Part shown: one piece after another, positions 9,355 to 18,509 of the stretch | How positions within the stretch are numbered: position 1 is the first letter of the stretch | Layout of the letters: the number at the start of each line of letters is the position of its first letter | Assembly (NCBI GenBank): GCA_002238645.1 | Contig: MPMT01000002.1 | Coordinates: 46,672-110,671, forward strand | Direction of reading: 5' to 3' | From: Alphaproteobacteria bacterium bin52 | GTDB lineage: Bacteria; Pseudomonadota; Alphaproteobacteria; Thalassobaculales; Thalassobaculaceae | Length of the DNA: 64,000 nucleotides | Position numbers and translations under genes: made by a program | Notes under the pieces: generated by a model | What the model saw: the letters and a program-made list of their open reading frames with translations, nothing else | What the model was told of the DNA's origin: nothing | Databases searched by the model: none

Positions 9355-11994
9355 TCAGAAATGGGCCTCGAGGGTGCGATGGTCCGAGTTGCAGGCGGCG
9401 ACATCGAGTGCGGCGTCCGGTGGCAGCCGCGGCTGCTGGCGCAGCCCCACGGTCTCGCGGATCGCGAGTTCGAACCGCTCGAGCCCCGGCAGGATGCTGA
9501 CCGCCGCCGCCCGGCGCCAGGCGACCTCGGCTGCCATCGTCTCCAGCACCTTCGCAAGCTGTCCGCGCACCTTCTCGATGTCGGGGCGCCGCTTGCGCAG
9601 GGTCTTGCGCACCTTGGACAGTGCCGAGACCAGTGACCTGCTTCCCGGCACCGCGCGCAGCTCGCGTTCCGCCTGCCTCATCGCCTGGGAGGCCTGCTTC
9701 GGCTCGGTGGTCGCAATCACCACGTCAAGCTCGCCGATCCGCGGTGCGAGTTCGGCCAGACCGTCGGCTCCCCGCAGGATCCCGATGGTTTCGCGAAGCG
9801 CGCCATAGGCCGTGTCGACAGTCCGGCGATAGGTCGTGCGCGCCCGCGCCTCCGCTGCCAGCAGCTGCGCGAACCCCTCCCGTTCGCTGTCCCAGTGCGC
9901 GGGAATCTGCGCGAGCAACCCTTCCCGTTCCCGGTCGAGTTCCGCGATTTCCGCTTCCTCGTTCCCGGTGCGTCCGACACGGTTCGCATCGCGTTTCAGT
10001 CTGGCGCTCTCGGTATCGAGGCGACGGACGACGCGTTCGATGGCCCGGACCTCACGCAGCACCGGGATGTACCCGGTCTCGGCCGCCTCGCGCGCCTGCT
10101 CGGCCGTCCGGACGGCGGCAACCAGTTCCGGGACCCCGGCAACGGTCTCGAAACTGCTCTCCAGCGCCCGGCGCGGTTTCGGCGGCAGGTCCAACAGGTC
10201 AAGTGCCCGGACATCCGACAGCGCCCGGTCGAGTTCCCCCTGCCCGCTTTCGTAGCGCGCGAACACATGCTCTTCCACACAGGCCTGCAGCCGCGGGTTG
10301 ATCGGCGGTGGAGCCGTTTCGGAGAGCAGTGAAACCCGGTTGGGCAGGTAGTTCACCAGCGAGGGCGTCACGCCGACGATCACAAGTGCGAACAGCTGCA
10401 GGCAGATGAACGGGACTACGCCCTTGTACATCTCGATCGTGCGCACGGTCGCCGAGGCAACTCCGCGCAGGTAGAACAGAGCGAAACCGAATGGCGGGGT
10501 CAGGAACGAGGTCTGGATGTTCAGTCCGATCATGACGCCGAGCCACACGGCGGTCACGTTGGCGGATGGGTCGGCCAGCAGGATCGGTGCGACGATCGGA
10601 ACCACCACGACGGCGATCTCGATGAAATCGAGGAAGAAGCCCAGGATGAAGATCACCAGCATCACGATGACGAACTGGCTCCAGAAGCCACCAGGAAGGC
10701 CCTGGAGGAAATCGCGTACCAGTTCCTCGCCGCCGAAGGCGCGGAAGGCGGCGGTCAGCATCGCGGCGCCGAGCAGGATGATGAAGACCAGCGAGGTGGT
10801 CTTCGCGGTCTCGATCATGACACCGCGCAACGTGTCCTCGATGCGCAGCGCCCGCCAGCCGCTCCAGACAATGGCCACCAGCAGGGCCGCAACGGCGACG
10901 GCCGCAACGACCAGGGCAGCAACGTCGCGGCCGGTGTCGATCCGCTTCACGTTGATTTCGTGGATGGCCAGGGCCGCGCCCAGGACCACGACGGCGACTA
11001 TCGCGAGCGCCGCCGGCCGGTAGGCCCCGGGCGTCCCCGCGGTCAGCCGGTACCCGGCCATGATCAGCGCCCCGACGGCACCGATGGCGCCGGCCTGGTT
11101 GACCGTCGCCACACCGCTCAGGATCGAGCCCAGAACCAGGAAGATCAGGGTGAGCGGCGGAACCAGGACGACCAGTACCCGCACGACGAAGCCGCGGTCG
11201 CCGACGGCCGAGCGCGGTATCGCGGGCGCCACTCCCGGGCGCAGCAGCGCAATGCCGAGAATGAAGGCCATGTACAGGCCGACCAGCACAAGTCCGGGAA
11301 TGAAGGCACCGAGGAACATCTCGCCGGCGCTGGTCGAGGATATGTCGAAGGCCGACGGCATGGTCGGTTCGCCGGTCGCCTGCTTGTACAGCGCCTTGCG
11401 CGCCGTGCTCGCCTGATCGGTGGCGCTCGCCAGCTGGTCGGAGAGGATGATCAGGACGATGGAGGGAGGGATGATCTGACCGAGCGTACCCGACGCCGCC
11501 ACAGTCCCGGTGGCGAGCGGCCTCGAGTAGTTGTTCTGCAACATCGCCGGCAGCGAGATCAGTCCCATGGCCACCACTGTCGCCCCGACGATCCCGGTCG
11601 TCGCGGCGAGCAGGGCGCCCACGAAAACCACCGATATCCCGAGACCGCCCGGGATGCGCCCGAACATCTGCGCCATGGTGATCAGCAGGTCCTCGGCGAT
11701 GCGGGAGCGCTGCAGCATGATCCCCATGAAGATGAACAGCGGAATCGCGATCAGGGTATCGCGCTCCGCCTCCCAGTAAATGCCGCGGAAATTGGTGACG
11801 CCCGCGCTCAGCCACTGGACCGGCCCGCCCTGGGCGAAATAGGCGTCGGGATTGTCAGCAAACAACGCCCCGGCGCCGGCCGCCACCGCAACGGACAGGA
11901 TCGCGGCACCCGGCAAGGCGAACGCGACCGGGAAACCGGCGCCGAGGGCGGCGGCCATCAGGATGATCAGAAGTGCGAGAAACAGCAGTTCCAT
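9355..11994 (-). CDS. dctM: TRAP transporter large permease (DctM) with long cytoplasmic extension
   Basis: Large membrane subunit of a sodium-driven tripartite (TRAP) importer. Residues 1 to about 580 are a very hydrophobic DctM domain with the motifs IPLFIFMG, GTLGQIIPPSI and NIQTSFLTPPFGFALFYLRG. An extra pair of membrane segments lies between the two halves (around residues 325-375). Unlike ordinary DctM proteins (about 425-450 residues), this one is 879 residues long. The last roughly 300 residues are charged, helical and coiled-coil-like, rich in Arg, Glu and Ala, with no membrane segments. The extension is in frame with no stop or frameshift, so it is a real domain fusion of unknown role. 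It follows dctQ by 27 bases. Confidence 0.93.
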   Translation of the reverse strand: MELLFLALLIILMAAALGAGFPVAFALPGAAILSVAVAAGAGALFADNPDAYFAQGGPVQWLSAGVTNFRGIYWEAERDTLIAIPLFIFMGIMLQRSRIAEDLLITMAQMFGRIPGGLGISVVFVGALLAATTGIVGATVVAMGLISLPAMLQNNYSRPLATGTVAASGTLGQIIPPSIVLIILSDQLASATDQASTARKALYKQATGEPTMPSAFDISSTSAGEMFLGAFIPGLVLVGLYMAFILGIALLRPGVAPAIPRSAVGDRGFVVRVLVVLVPPLTLIFLVLGSILSGVATVNQAGAIGAVGALIMAGYRLTAGTPGAYRPAALAIVAVVVLGAALAIHEINVKRIDTGRDVAALVVAAVAVAALLVAIVWSGWRALRIEDTLRGVMIETAKTTSLVFIILLGAAMLTAAFRAFGGEELVRDFLQGLPGGFWSQFVIVMLVIFILGFFLDFIEIAVVVVPIVAPILLADPSANVTAVWLGVMIGLNIQTSFLTPPFGFALFYLRGVASATVRTIEMYKGVVPFICLQLFALVIVGVTPSLVNYLPNRVSLLSETAPPPINPRLQACVEEHVFARYESGQGELDRALSDVRALDLLDLPPKPRRALESSFETVAGVPELVAAVRTAEQAREAAETGYIPVLREVRAIERVVRRLDTESARLKRDANRVGRTGNEEAEIAELDREREGLLAQIPAHWDSEREGFAQLLAAEARARTTYRRTVDTAYGALRETIGILRGADGLAELAPRIGELDVVIATTEPKQASQAMRQAERELRAVPGSRSLVSALSKVRKTLRKRRPDIEKVRGQLAKVLETMAAEVAWRRAAAVSILPGLERFELAIRETVGLRQQPRLPPDAALDVAACNSDHRTLEAHF

Positions 11995-12021
11995 GACGGC
12001 GGCGGGCTCCGGTAGCGGCGA

Positions 12022-12999
12022 TCAGTGGCCGGGGACGCCTTCCGGCTCGCGACGACCCGCCTCGCCGCGTGTGTCCGCGATCGCTTCGAGGAAGTAACTG
12101 GTGAACTGGATCAGCATCGAGACCGCGAAAAGGCCGAGGAATCCCGCCATCAGGTATTTCACGTACAGTCCGAACCCGGCCTGGGTCACCTCGAAGGCAA
12201 GCAACGGGCTGTTGATGACCGACGACTTGCTGCCCATCCCGAAAGCCAGGATGACCCAGCACATCGACATACCCAGCGTGACGGCGCCCACGGCATTGAC
12301 CCATCCCTTCGCCCGCCCGGACAGGCCGGCGTAGAACACGTCGACACGCACATGACCTTCCTCCATGAGGGTATAGGCGCTGGCAAACAGGAACAGTGCC
12401 GCGTACCAGAACCGGACCAGGTCGGCCATGAAGGCCTGTTCGTAGGAAAAGACGAACCGGGCGATGACGATCAGGAGTTCGGCGATCACCACCAGTGCCG
12501 CGAGCCAGTGAAACCCGATCGAACGCGAGAATGCCGCGCAGACAAGCCCCACGAGTACGAGCGGCCAGTGCAGCCAGGTGCCGCGGAAACTGGACTTGCC
12601 GAGATCGCGCGCCAGGGTGTCGCCAACCATCCCGGGAAGCAGTTCCTCGATGCGCAGGAACGAGACCACGGCATCGGCGACGCCGACAAGAAGTACCGCC
12701 CAGAACGCGCCGCGGATCAGGTACCGATTGATGTCGGCGATTCTCAGGGCGTCGACGCGAAGCGGGACCGACGGCGTGGCCAGCACCCACGCGCAGGCCA
12801 GCACCACCGCGGCGCCGTAAAGGCCGGCCTGCATCCAGGCGACCGCCGGTGGCGCCGTGTCAGCGATCGCGGTGCTGCCCGGAAACCGGTGCCAGAGCGT
12901 CAGGTAATTGTCGGCCAGGAATGCCGCGAGAATTCCCAGCATGCCCCAGCCGAAACACCGGGCGATCGGGACCCCGGGTCCCGGCGGTCTGTCCGACAT
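12022..12999 (-). CDS. dctQ: TRAP transporter small permease (DctQ), enlarged
   Basis: Small membrane subunit that joins DctM in the TRAP transport complex. The C-terminal half (about 165-325) has the DctQ pattern: four membrane helices, with the conserved MEEGHVRVDVFYAGLSGRAK stretch and a final helix pair. The N-terminal half adds about 150 residues with three or four more hydrophobic segments, so at 325 residues it is nearly twice the usual 160-200. It starts with ATG at 12999, downstream of dctP and a strong hairpin, and precedes dctM by 27 bases. Both membrane subunits of this system are enlarged, which suggests they belong to one subfamily. Confidence 0.88.
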   Translation of the reverse strand: MSDRPPGPGVPIARCFGWGMLGILAAFLADNYLTLWHRFPGSTAIADTAPPAVAWMQAGLYGAAVVLACAWVLATPSVPLRVDALRIADINRYLIRGAFWAVLLVGVADAVVSFLRIEELLPGMVGDTLARDLGKSSFRGTWLHWPLVLVGLVCAAFSRSIGFHWLAALVVIAELLIVIARFVFSYEQAFMADLVRFWYAALFLFASAYTLMEEGHVRVDVFYAGLSGRAKGWVNAVGAVTLGMSMCWVILAFGMGSKSSVINSPLLAFEVTQAGFGLYVKYLMAGFLGLFAVSMLIQFTSYFLEAIADTRGEAGRREPEGVPGH

Positions 13000-13022
13000 G
13001 CCGTTCCTTCACGGATGGAGAA

Positions 13023-13048
13023 CGGGCGGGGGCGATCGCCCCCGCCCG
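13023..13048 (-). terminator. Perfect 26-base palindrome between dctP and dctQ
   Basis: The sequence CGGGCGGGGGCGA and its exact reverse complement meet with no spacer, giving a 13-bp GC-only arm. It lies in the 64-base space between the dctP stop and the dctQ start. Hairpins of this sort behind a periplasmic binding protein gene usually stabilise the upstream mRNA or attenuate read-through, so that the binding protein is made in excess of the permeases. Confidence 0.7.
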
Positions 13049-13063
13049 GTTGCGCCGGTCACA

Positions 13064-14158
13064 TCAGAGGTCGAGGACCCGGTTGCGCTGGGCGACGAAC
13101 GCCATATCGGAGAACCCGCTCCAGCGGCCGATGTCGTCACGCGCGGACGCGAAGGCATCGTGCACCTTGGCTGCGAGCGGGCTGTGCGCACGGGTTTCGG
13201 CAAAGACCTGGGCCGCGGCGTCCCCGAAGCTGTCGTAGACGTCGTCATTGAACTCGCGCAGTTCGACGCCGTGCTCGGTGATCAGGCGCGACAGGTAGCT
13301 GCCGTTATTGGCGTTGGTTTCCGCCGTCTGGCGCGCGTTTTCCTCGTTGCAGGCCGCCTCGATGATGGCCTTGTCGGTACCCGACAGTCCGGACCAGAAG
13401 TCGAGGTTCAAGCCGAAGGCCAGCTGTGAGCCGGGCTCATGCATGCCGGGGTAGTAGTAGTACTTGGCGGCTTCGTAAAACTTCATGAAGTAGTCGTTGT
13501 ACGGGCCGACCCATTCGGTCGCGTCAATGGCGCCCGCGACCAGATTCTCGTAGATCTGGCCGCCCGGCAGCGAAACCGGTGATGCGCCGAGCTTGGCCAT
13601 GACGTCTCCGCCAAGACCCGGAATGCGCATCTTCAGGCCCTTCAGGTCGTCCGCCGTCTCGATTTCCTTGTTAAACCAGCCGCCCATCTGCACGCCGGTG
13701 TTGCCGCAGGCGAAGTTCTTCAGGCCGAAACCGCCGGCGACCTCGTCCCACAGTGCCTGGCCGCCAGCGTACTTGATCCACGCGTCCATCTCGGTATAGG
13801 TCAGCCCGAACGGAACGGACGTGAAATACGCCCAGGCCGGATGCTTGCCCTTCCAGTAGTAGTCGGCCGCGATGTAGGCCTGCGCATTGCCCGATGCGAC
13901 CTCGTCGAACGAGTCGAAGGCCCCGACCCGCTCGCCGGCCGCAAAGTACTGCACGTTGAGCCGGCCCTCGGTCAGCTCGCCTATGCGCGCAGCCAGACGC
14001 TGGGCCGAAATACCGAGGCCAGGGAAGTCGCGCGGCCAGGTCGAAACGATGGTCAGGTCCTTGGCTCCCTGCGCCAGGGCCGGCGTGGCCAGTGTCGTGG
14101 CTGCAGCACCCGCAGCTGCAGCAAGGGTGCCGGTTTTCAGGAATTCACGGCGATCCAT
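13064..14158 (-). CDS. dctP: TRAP transporter periplasmic substrate-binding protein (DctP family, 2-oxo acid type)
   Basis: Periplasmic receptor for the TRAP system. The ATG at 14158 with GGGAGAA upstream gives 364 residues; longer upstream reading is not coding. The N-terminus MDRREFLKTG then an alanine-rich stretch ending TPALAQG is a twin-arginine (Tat) signal. The mature protein has KMRIPGLGGDVMAKLGASPV and the segment GAIDATEWVGPYNDYFMKF, both typical of the TakP-like subgroup that binds pyruvate and other 2-oxo acids in Rhodobacter; the substrate here is inferred. It is the first gene of dctP-dctQ-dctM, divergent from pgi, with a promoter expected between 14159 and 14380. Confidence 0.92.
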   Translation of the reverse strand: MDRREFLKTGTLAAAAGAAATTLATPALAQGAKDLTIVSTWPRDFPGLGISAQRLAARIGELTEGRLNVQYFAAGERVGAFDSFDEVASGNAQAYIAADYYWKGKHPAWAYFTSVPFGLTYTEMDAWIKYAGGQALWDEVAGGFGLKNFACGNTGVQMGGWFNKEIETADDLKGLKMRIPGLGGDVMAKLGASPVSLPGGQIYENLVAGAIDATEWVGPYNDYFMKFYEAAKYYYYPGMHEPGSQLAFGLNLDFWSGLSGTDKAIIEAACNEENARQTAETNANNGSYLSRLITEHGVELREFNDDVYDSFGDAAAQVFAETRAHSPLAAKVHDAFASARDDIGRWSGFSDMAFVAQRNRVLDL

Positions 14159-14381
14159 GGTTTGATTCTCCCTGAGTTTGAGTACTGTCGATTCCACGAC
14201 CTGGTGGCCCGACCGTGTACCTGCACCCGCATGTTCCGCACGGCTCGTGTTGCAGGTGACCCGTTCATACCGTAACTCACGGAGGGGCGAAAGCTGTGAG
14301 CGGAGGTGGAGGATGCCGGATCGTCGCGTCCCGCACTCCCCGGACACGGCTGGATGACCGCGGTTGCCGGCGGAGAAAGTC

Positions 14382-15950
14382 ATGAATGCAGAAACTGACG
14401 GCACCTGGCGCAGGCTTCGCGAACACTCCCGGCGTCTCGGCCCGGTGCACCTTCGCCAGCTGCTCCGTGACGAGCGCCGGACACCGGAACTGGTCGCCTC
14501 GCTCGACGACCTGACCCTCGACTTCTCACGCGAGAAGCTCGATGCCGCCGCACTCGAGGACCTGGTACAGCTGGCGCGCAACGCCGACGTGGAGGGCATG
14601 CGCGAGCGGATGGTCGCCGCGGAACCGATCAATTCGAGCGAACGACGCGCCGTGCTTCACATGGCGCTGCGCGGCGGAGCACCGGCGCCGGCCGGTGCCG
14701 ACGTCGTGGTCGAGCGCGACCGGTTCCTCGATTTCGCCGAACAGGTCCGCGCCGGCCCGTTCCGGGACGTGCTCAGCCTCGGCATCGGGGGATCCCATCT
14801 CGGCCCGGCCATGGCGGCCCGGGCGCTGACACCCGACCACGACGGTCCGCGGCTGCACCACGTCTCGAACATCGACGGCGCCGACCTGGCCGATACCGTC
14901 CGCGGCCTCGACCCCGCCCGGACCCTTGTTATCGTCTGCTCCAAGAGCTTCGGTACGCTGGAAACCATGGCCAACGCCCGGCTCGCGCGGGCGTGGCTCG
15001 GCGACCGTGCGCCGGCGCACATGGTCGGTGTCTCGGCCAACCCCGCCGCCTGCCGCGAATTCGGTATTCCGCAGGACCGCATCTTCGGGTTCTGGGACTG
15101 GGTCGGCGGGCGATTCTCGGTTTGGTCGGCGGTCGGACTGTCACTCGCCATCGGCATCGGGGCGCGACGGTTCCGCAGCCTGCTTTCCGGTGCGGCCGAC
15201 ATGGACCGGCATTTCCGCAGCGCGCCGCTCCGGCACAATCTCCCGGTGCTCCATGCTCTTGTCGGGATCTGGCGACGCAACCTGATGGGCTGGCCCTCCG
15301 TTGCGCTGGTTCCCTACGATCAGCGCCTCGACCGCTTCGTCGCCTTCATCCAGCAGCTCGAGATGGAATCGAACGGCAAGCGGGTCACCCGGGACGGTGA
15401 GCCGGCGGGCGGTTCGACCTCCCCGGTCATCTGGGGCGAACCGGGGTCCAACGCCCAGCACTCCTTCTTCCAGTTCCTGCACCAGGGCACCGACACGGTT
15501 CCGGTCGATTTCCTCATCGCGGCCCGGCCACGCGATGCCGACCGCGGGCACCACGCCCTGCTGCAGGCGAACTGCCTCGCCCAGGGACAGGCTCTCGCGC
15601 TGGGCCGCACCGCGGACGAGGTGGCGGCAGCCCTGCGCGCCGGTGGGGAGGACGAGGGCGCGGTCGCGCGACTGGTCCCGCACCTCCTGCTTCCTGGCGA
15701 CCGTCCCTCGACCACCGTGACCTATCGCAGCCTCGACCCCTACTCACTCGGACGACTGGTTGCGCTGTACGAACACCGGGTGTTCGTGCAGGGGGTGATC
15801 TGGGGCGTGAACTCCCACGACCAGTGGGGAGTGGAACACGGCAAGGTACTCGCCGACGGCCTGATCCCGGCACTGCGCGACGGCGCTGCGGTCGAGGCCG
15901 ATCCGTCGACCCGGGCCCTGGTTGCCCGGCTTCGGGATCTCGGATCATGA
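14382..15950 (+). CDS. pgi: Glucose-6-phosphate isomerase
   Basis: Interconverts glucose 6-phosphate and fructose 6-phosphate. The ATG at 14382 has GGAGAAAG upstream; a TTG six codons earlier is less likely. The 522-residue protein carries the family signatures LSLGIGGSHLGP, CSKSFGTLETM, FGFWDWVGGRFSVWSAVGLS and WGVNSHDQWGVEHGK. It is the first gene of a coupled trio: its TGA overlaps the ATG of eda, whose stop overlaps pgm. The group therefore handles hexose phosphates together with the last step of the Entner-Doudoroff route. Confidence 0.97.
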   Translation: MNAETDGTWRRLREHSRRLGPVHLRQLLRDERRTPELVASLDDLTLDFSREKLDAAALEDLVQLARNADVEGMRERMVAAEPINSSERRAVLHMALRGGAPAPAGADVVVERDRFLDFAEQVRAGPFRDVLSLGIGGSHLGPAMAARALTPDHDGPRLHHVSNIDGADLADTVRGLDPARTLVIVCSKSFGTLETMANARLARAWLGDRAPAHMVGVSANPAACREFGIPQDRIFGFWDWVGGRFSVWSAVGLSLAIGIGARRFRSLLSGAADMDRHFRSAPLRHNLPVLHALVGIWRRNLMGWPSVALVPYDQRLDRFVAFIQQLEMESNGKRVTRDGEPAGGSTSPVIWGEPGSNAQHSFFQFLHQGTDTVPVDFLIAARPRDADRGHHALLQANCLAQGQALALGRTADEVAAALRAGGEDEGAVARLVPHLLLPGDRPSTTVTYRSLDPYSLGRLVALYEHRVFVQGVIWGVNSHDQWGVEHGKVLADGLIPALRDGAAVEADPSTRALVARLRDLGS

Positions 15951-16585
15951 CCGGGTCCCGGATGCGCGACATCTGTGCCCGTGGACCGGTGGTCCCGGTG
16001 CTGACCGTCGACGATTCCGCCCGTGCGGAACCCCTCGCACGGGCGCTGGTCGAGGGGGGCCTGCGGGTGATCGAGGTCACGCTCAGGACCGCCGCGGCGA
16101 TCGAGGCGATCGGGATCATTGCGCGGCAGGTTCCCGACGCCATCGTCGGGGCGGGCACCCTGCGCACGCCCGGGGACGTTTCCCGCGCCGCCGCAGCCGG
16201 AGCACGGTTCGGCGTCTCGCCGGGCCTGACACCCGCATTACTCGCACGTGCGAAGGCACTGGACCTGCCGTTCCTGCCTGGTGTCGCGACGCCGTCGGAG
16301 GCCATGGCGGCAGCGGAGCACGGCTACCGGCTGCTCAAGTTCTTTCCCGCCGAAAGCTGCGGCGGAGCGGCGGCGCTGTCGGCCTGGGCAAGCCCGCTCG
16401 CCGGGCTCGAGTTTTGCCCCACCGGAGGCATCGGACCGCACAACGCGTCCGATTACCTCCGGCTTGCCAACGTGACCTGCATCGGCGGCAGCTGGGTCGC
16501 GCCACCGGCCCGCATCAGGGCCGGCGACTGGTCCGGAATCAGGAAGAGTGCCGCCGCGGCGGCAGCGCTCGGCGTGGCGCGATGA
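15947..16585 (+). CDS. eda: KDPG/KHG aldolase
   Basis: Class I aldolase that splits 2-keto-3-deoxy-6-phosphogluconate into pyruvate and glyceraldehyde 3-phosphate. The start ATG overlaps the pgi stop (ATGA), giving a 212-residue protein of normal length. Motifs are VIEVTLRT (catalytic Glu near 40), GAGTLRTPGD, and RLLKFFPAE with Schiff-base Lys131. CPTGGIGPHNASDYL binds phosphate. The matching dehydratase (edd) and zwf are not in this window. The pgm start overlaps its stop by four bases. Confidence 0.95.
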   Translation: MTGSRMRDICARGPVVPVLTVDDSARAEPLARALVEGGLRVIEVTLRTAAAIEAIGIIARQVPDAIVGAGTLRTPGDVSRAAAAGARFGVSPGLTPALLARAKALDLPFLPGVATPSEAMAAAEHGYRLLKFFPAESCGGAAALSAWASPLAGLEFCPTGGIGPHNASDYLRLANVTCIGGSWVAPPARIRAGDWSGIRKSAAAAAALGVAR

Positions 16586-18234
16586 CACCGGACCGGTCTG
16601 CACCGGCGCTCCGCACCGTGCCGACCGCACCGGTCCCCGGCCAGAAGCCTGGCACCTCGGGCCTGCGCGCGCGCACCGTCGAGGCCATGCAGCCAAACTG
16701 GATCGAGAACCTCACCCAGTCGATACTCGACGTCATCGCGCCGGGAGCCGGATCGTCGCTGGTTCTTGGAGGTGACGGACGGTTCTTCAACGACCGTGCG
16801 ATCCAGGTTCTGCTGAAAATGGCCGCGGCGAACGGCGTGGCACATGTCGCCGTCGCCCGAAACGGGCTGCTGTCGACGCCGTCCGCCTCGGCCGAGATCA
16901 GGCACCGGCGCGTCGACGGCGGGCTGATCCTCTCGGCCAGCCACAACCCCGGCGGCGAGGACGGCGATTTCGGCCTGAAGGTCAACATCGCGAACGGCGG
17001 CCCGGCGCCGGAACCCGTGACCGACGCGATCCATCGCAGGACCCTCGAGCTTGACGTCTACCGAGTCCTCGACGCGCCCGACATCAATCTCGCGAGCGTG
17101 GGGAACACCGCGCTCGGCCCGATGCGGGTGGAGGTGTTTGATCCGGTGCCCCGCTACGTGGAACTGATGCGCTCGCTGTTCGATTTCGACGCGATACGCG
17201 CGCTGTTCCGGTCGGGTTTCCGGATGCGGTTCGACGCCATGCACGCGGTCACCGGCCCCTATGCGCAGGCCCTTCTGGAAGACGAGCTTAGCGCCGGTCC
17301 CGGTACCGTCGTCAACGCCACCCCGAAGCCGGACTTCGGCGGCCGCCATCCCGACCCCAACCCGGTGCATGCCGCCGACCTCGTGGCCGAGCTGTTCGCC
17401 CGGGGCGCACCCGATTTCGCGGCCGCATCCGACGGTGACGGTGACCGGAACATGATCCTCGGACGCGGCATCTGCGTCGGCCCGTCCGACAGTCTCGCGG
17501 TCCTCGCCGCGAACGCCCACCTTGCACCCGGATATCCGGACGGGCCGGTCGGCATCGCCCGGTCGATGCCGACCTCGCGCGCCGCGGACCGGGTTGCCCG
17601 GGCACTTGGCATTCCCTGTTTCGAGACCCCGACCGGCTGGAAATACTTCGCAACCCTGCTTGACGCGGGCAGGGTGACGATCTGCGGCGAGGAAAGTGCC
17701 GGAACCGGTTCCGATCACGTGCGCGAGAAGGACGGACTGTGGGCGGTGCTGCTGTGGCTGAACATCCTCGCGGTCCGCCGCAGATCGGTCGCCGAACTGC
17801 TCGGCGAGCACTGGGCCAGGTTCGGACGCGACTACTATTCGCGCCACGACTACGAGGGTGTCGATCCCGCAGCGGCGGATGCGATAATCGAGACGCTGCG
17901 CCGCAGGCTCCCCGAACTGCCCGGACAGACGATCGAGGGCCTGACCGTCTCGCACGCCGGCGAATTTGCCTATGTCGACCCCGTCGACGGCTCGACCAGC
18001 GAACACCAGGGCATTCGCGTAAGCTTCGGGACCGAGGCACGGGCGGTGTTCCGCCTTTCGGGAACCGGGACCTCGGGAGCGACCCTGCGGGTCTATCTCG
18101 AGCGTTTCGAGGCGCCAGACCCACACCGGTTCGACACCCCGCAGGCCGCACTCGCCCGGGTCACCCGGGCCGCGGACCGGATTTCGGGCCTGCCCGGGCT
18201 GCTTGGACGCGCCGGACCCGACATGCGCGGCTGA
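16582..18234 (+). CDS. pgm: Phosphoglucomutase (alpha-D-glucose-specific)
   Basis: Interconverts glucose 1-phosphate and glucose 6-phosphate, linking glycogen or exopolysaccharide precursors with glycolysis. The ATG at 16582 overlaps the eda stop and gives 550 residues. Motifs are GQKPGTSGLRARTVE at the start, the phospho-serine loop LSASHNPGG (Ser120), the metal-binding DGDGDRNM and the sugar-binding GEESAGTGSDHVREKDG. RLSGTGTSGATLRVYLE closes the phosphate site. It is the last gene of the pgi-eda-pgm group and ends 12 bases before the convergent DUF1467 gene, with no room for a long terminator. Confidence 0.96.
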   Translation: MTPDRSAPALRTVPTAPVPGQKPGTSGLRARTVEAMQPNWIENLTQSILDVIAPGAGSSLVLGGDGRFFNDRAIQVLLKMAAANGVAHVAVARNGLLSTPSASAEIRHRRVDGGLILSASHNPGGEDGDFGLKVNIANGGPAPEPVTDAIHRRTLELDVYRVLDAPDINLASVGNTALGPMRVEVFDPVPRYVELMRSLFDFDAIRALFRSGFRMRFDAMHAVTGPYAQALLEDELSAGPGTVVNATPKPDFGGRHPDPNPVHAADLVAELFARGAPDFAAASDGDGDRNMILGRGICVGPSDSLAVLAANAHLAPGYPDGPVGIARSMPTSRAADRVARALGIPCFETPTGWKYFATLLDAGRVTICGEESAGTGSDHVREKDGLWAVLLWLNILAVRRRSVAELLGEHWARFGRDYYSRHDYEGVDPAAADAIIETLRRRLPELPGQTIEGLTVSHAGEFAYVDPVDGSTSEHQGIRVSFGTEARAVFRLSGTGTSGATLRVYLERFEAPDPHRFDTPQAALARVTRAADRISGLPGLLGRAGPDMRG

Positions 18235-18246
18235 ACCTGGATCGGC

Positions 18247-18486
18247 CTACATCGCTCCGCGGAACGACAGCAGGTCCGCCGATATCACCCAGTCGACACC
18301 GAACCAGGCCACGGCCGCAAGGACCGTGGCGGCAATGGCCTTGCGCCACAGGTACGGTCGTTCCGGTGCGCCGGCATCGTGCCCCTCCTCGACGTGCTCT
18401 GCCCGTTTCACGCCAAGCGGAAGCATCATGAAGAACATCCACCACCACAGCAGGACATACACGACCAGACCACCGGCAATGTCCAT
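18247..18486 (-). CDS. DUF1467 family membrane protein
   Basis: Small 79-residue inner-membrane protein with two hydrophobic segments, at about residues 4-22 (VVYVLLWWWMFFMMLPLG) and 48-68, joined by a charged loop. This is the layout of the DUF1467 family, found in Alphaproteobacteria; the function is unknown. The ATG at 18486 has a strong AGGAGG ribosome site. It is the last gene of the run nuo-birA-coaX-rnj-mce and follows mce closely, as in other Alphaproteobacteria. Confidence 0.82.
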   Translation of the reverse strand: MDIAGGLVVYVLLWWWMFFMMLPLGVKRAEHVEEGHDAGAPERPYLWRKAIAATVLAAVAWFGVDWVISADLLSFRGAM

Positions 18487-18509
18487 GTCATCCTCCTGCC
18501 GACCGGTTG

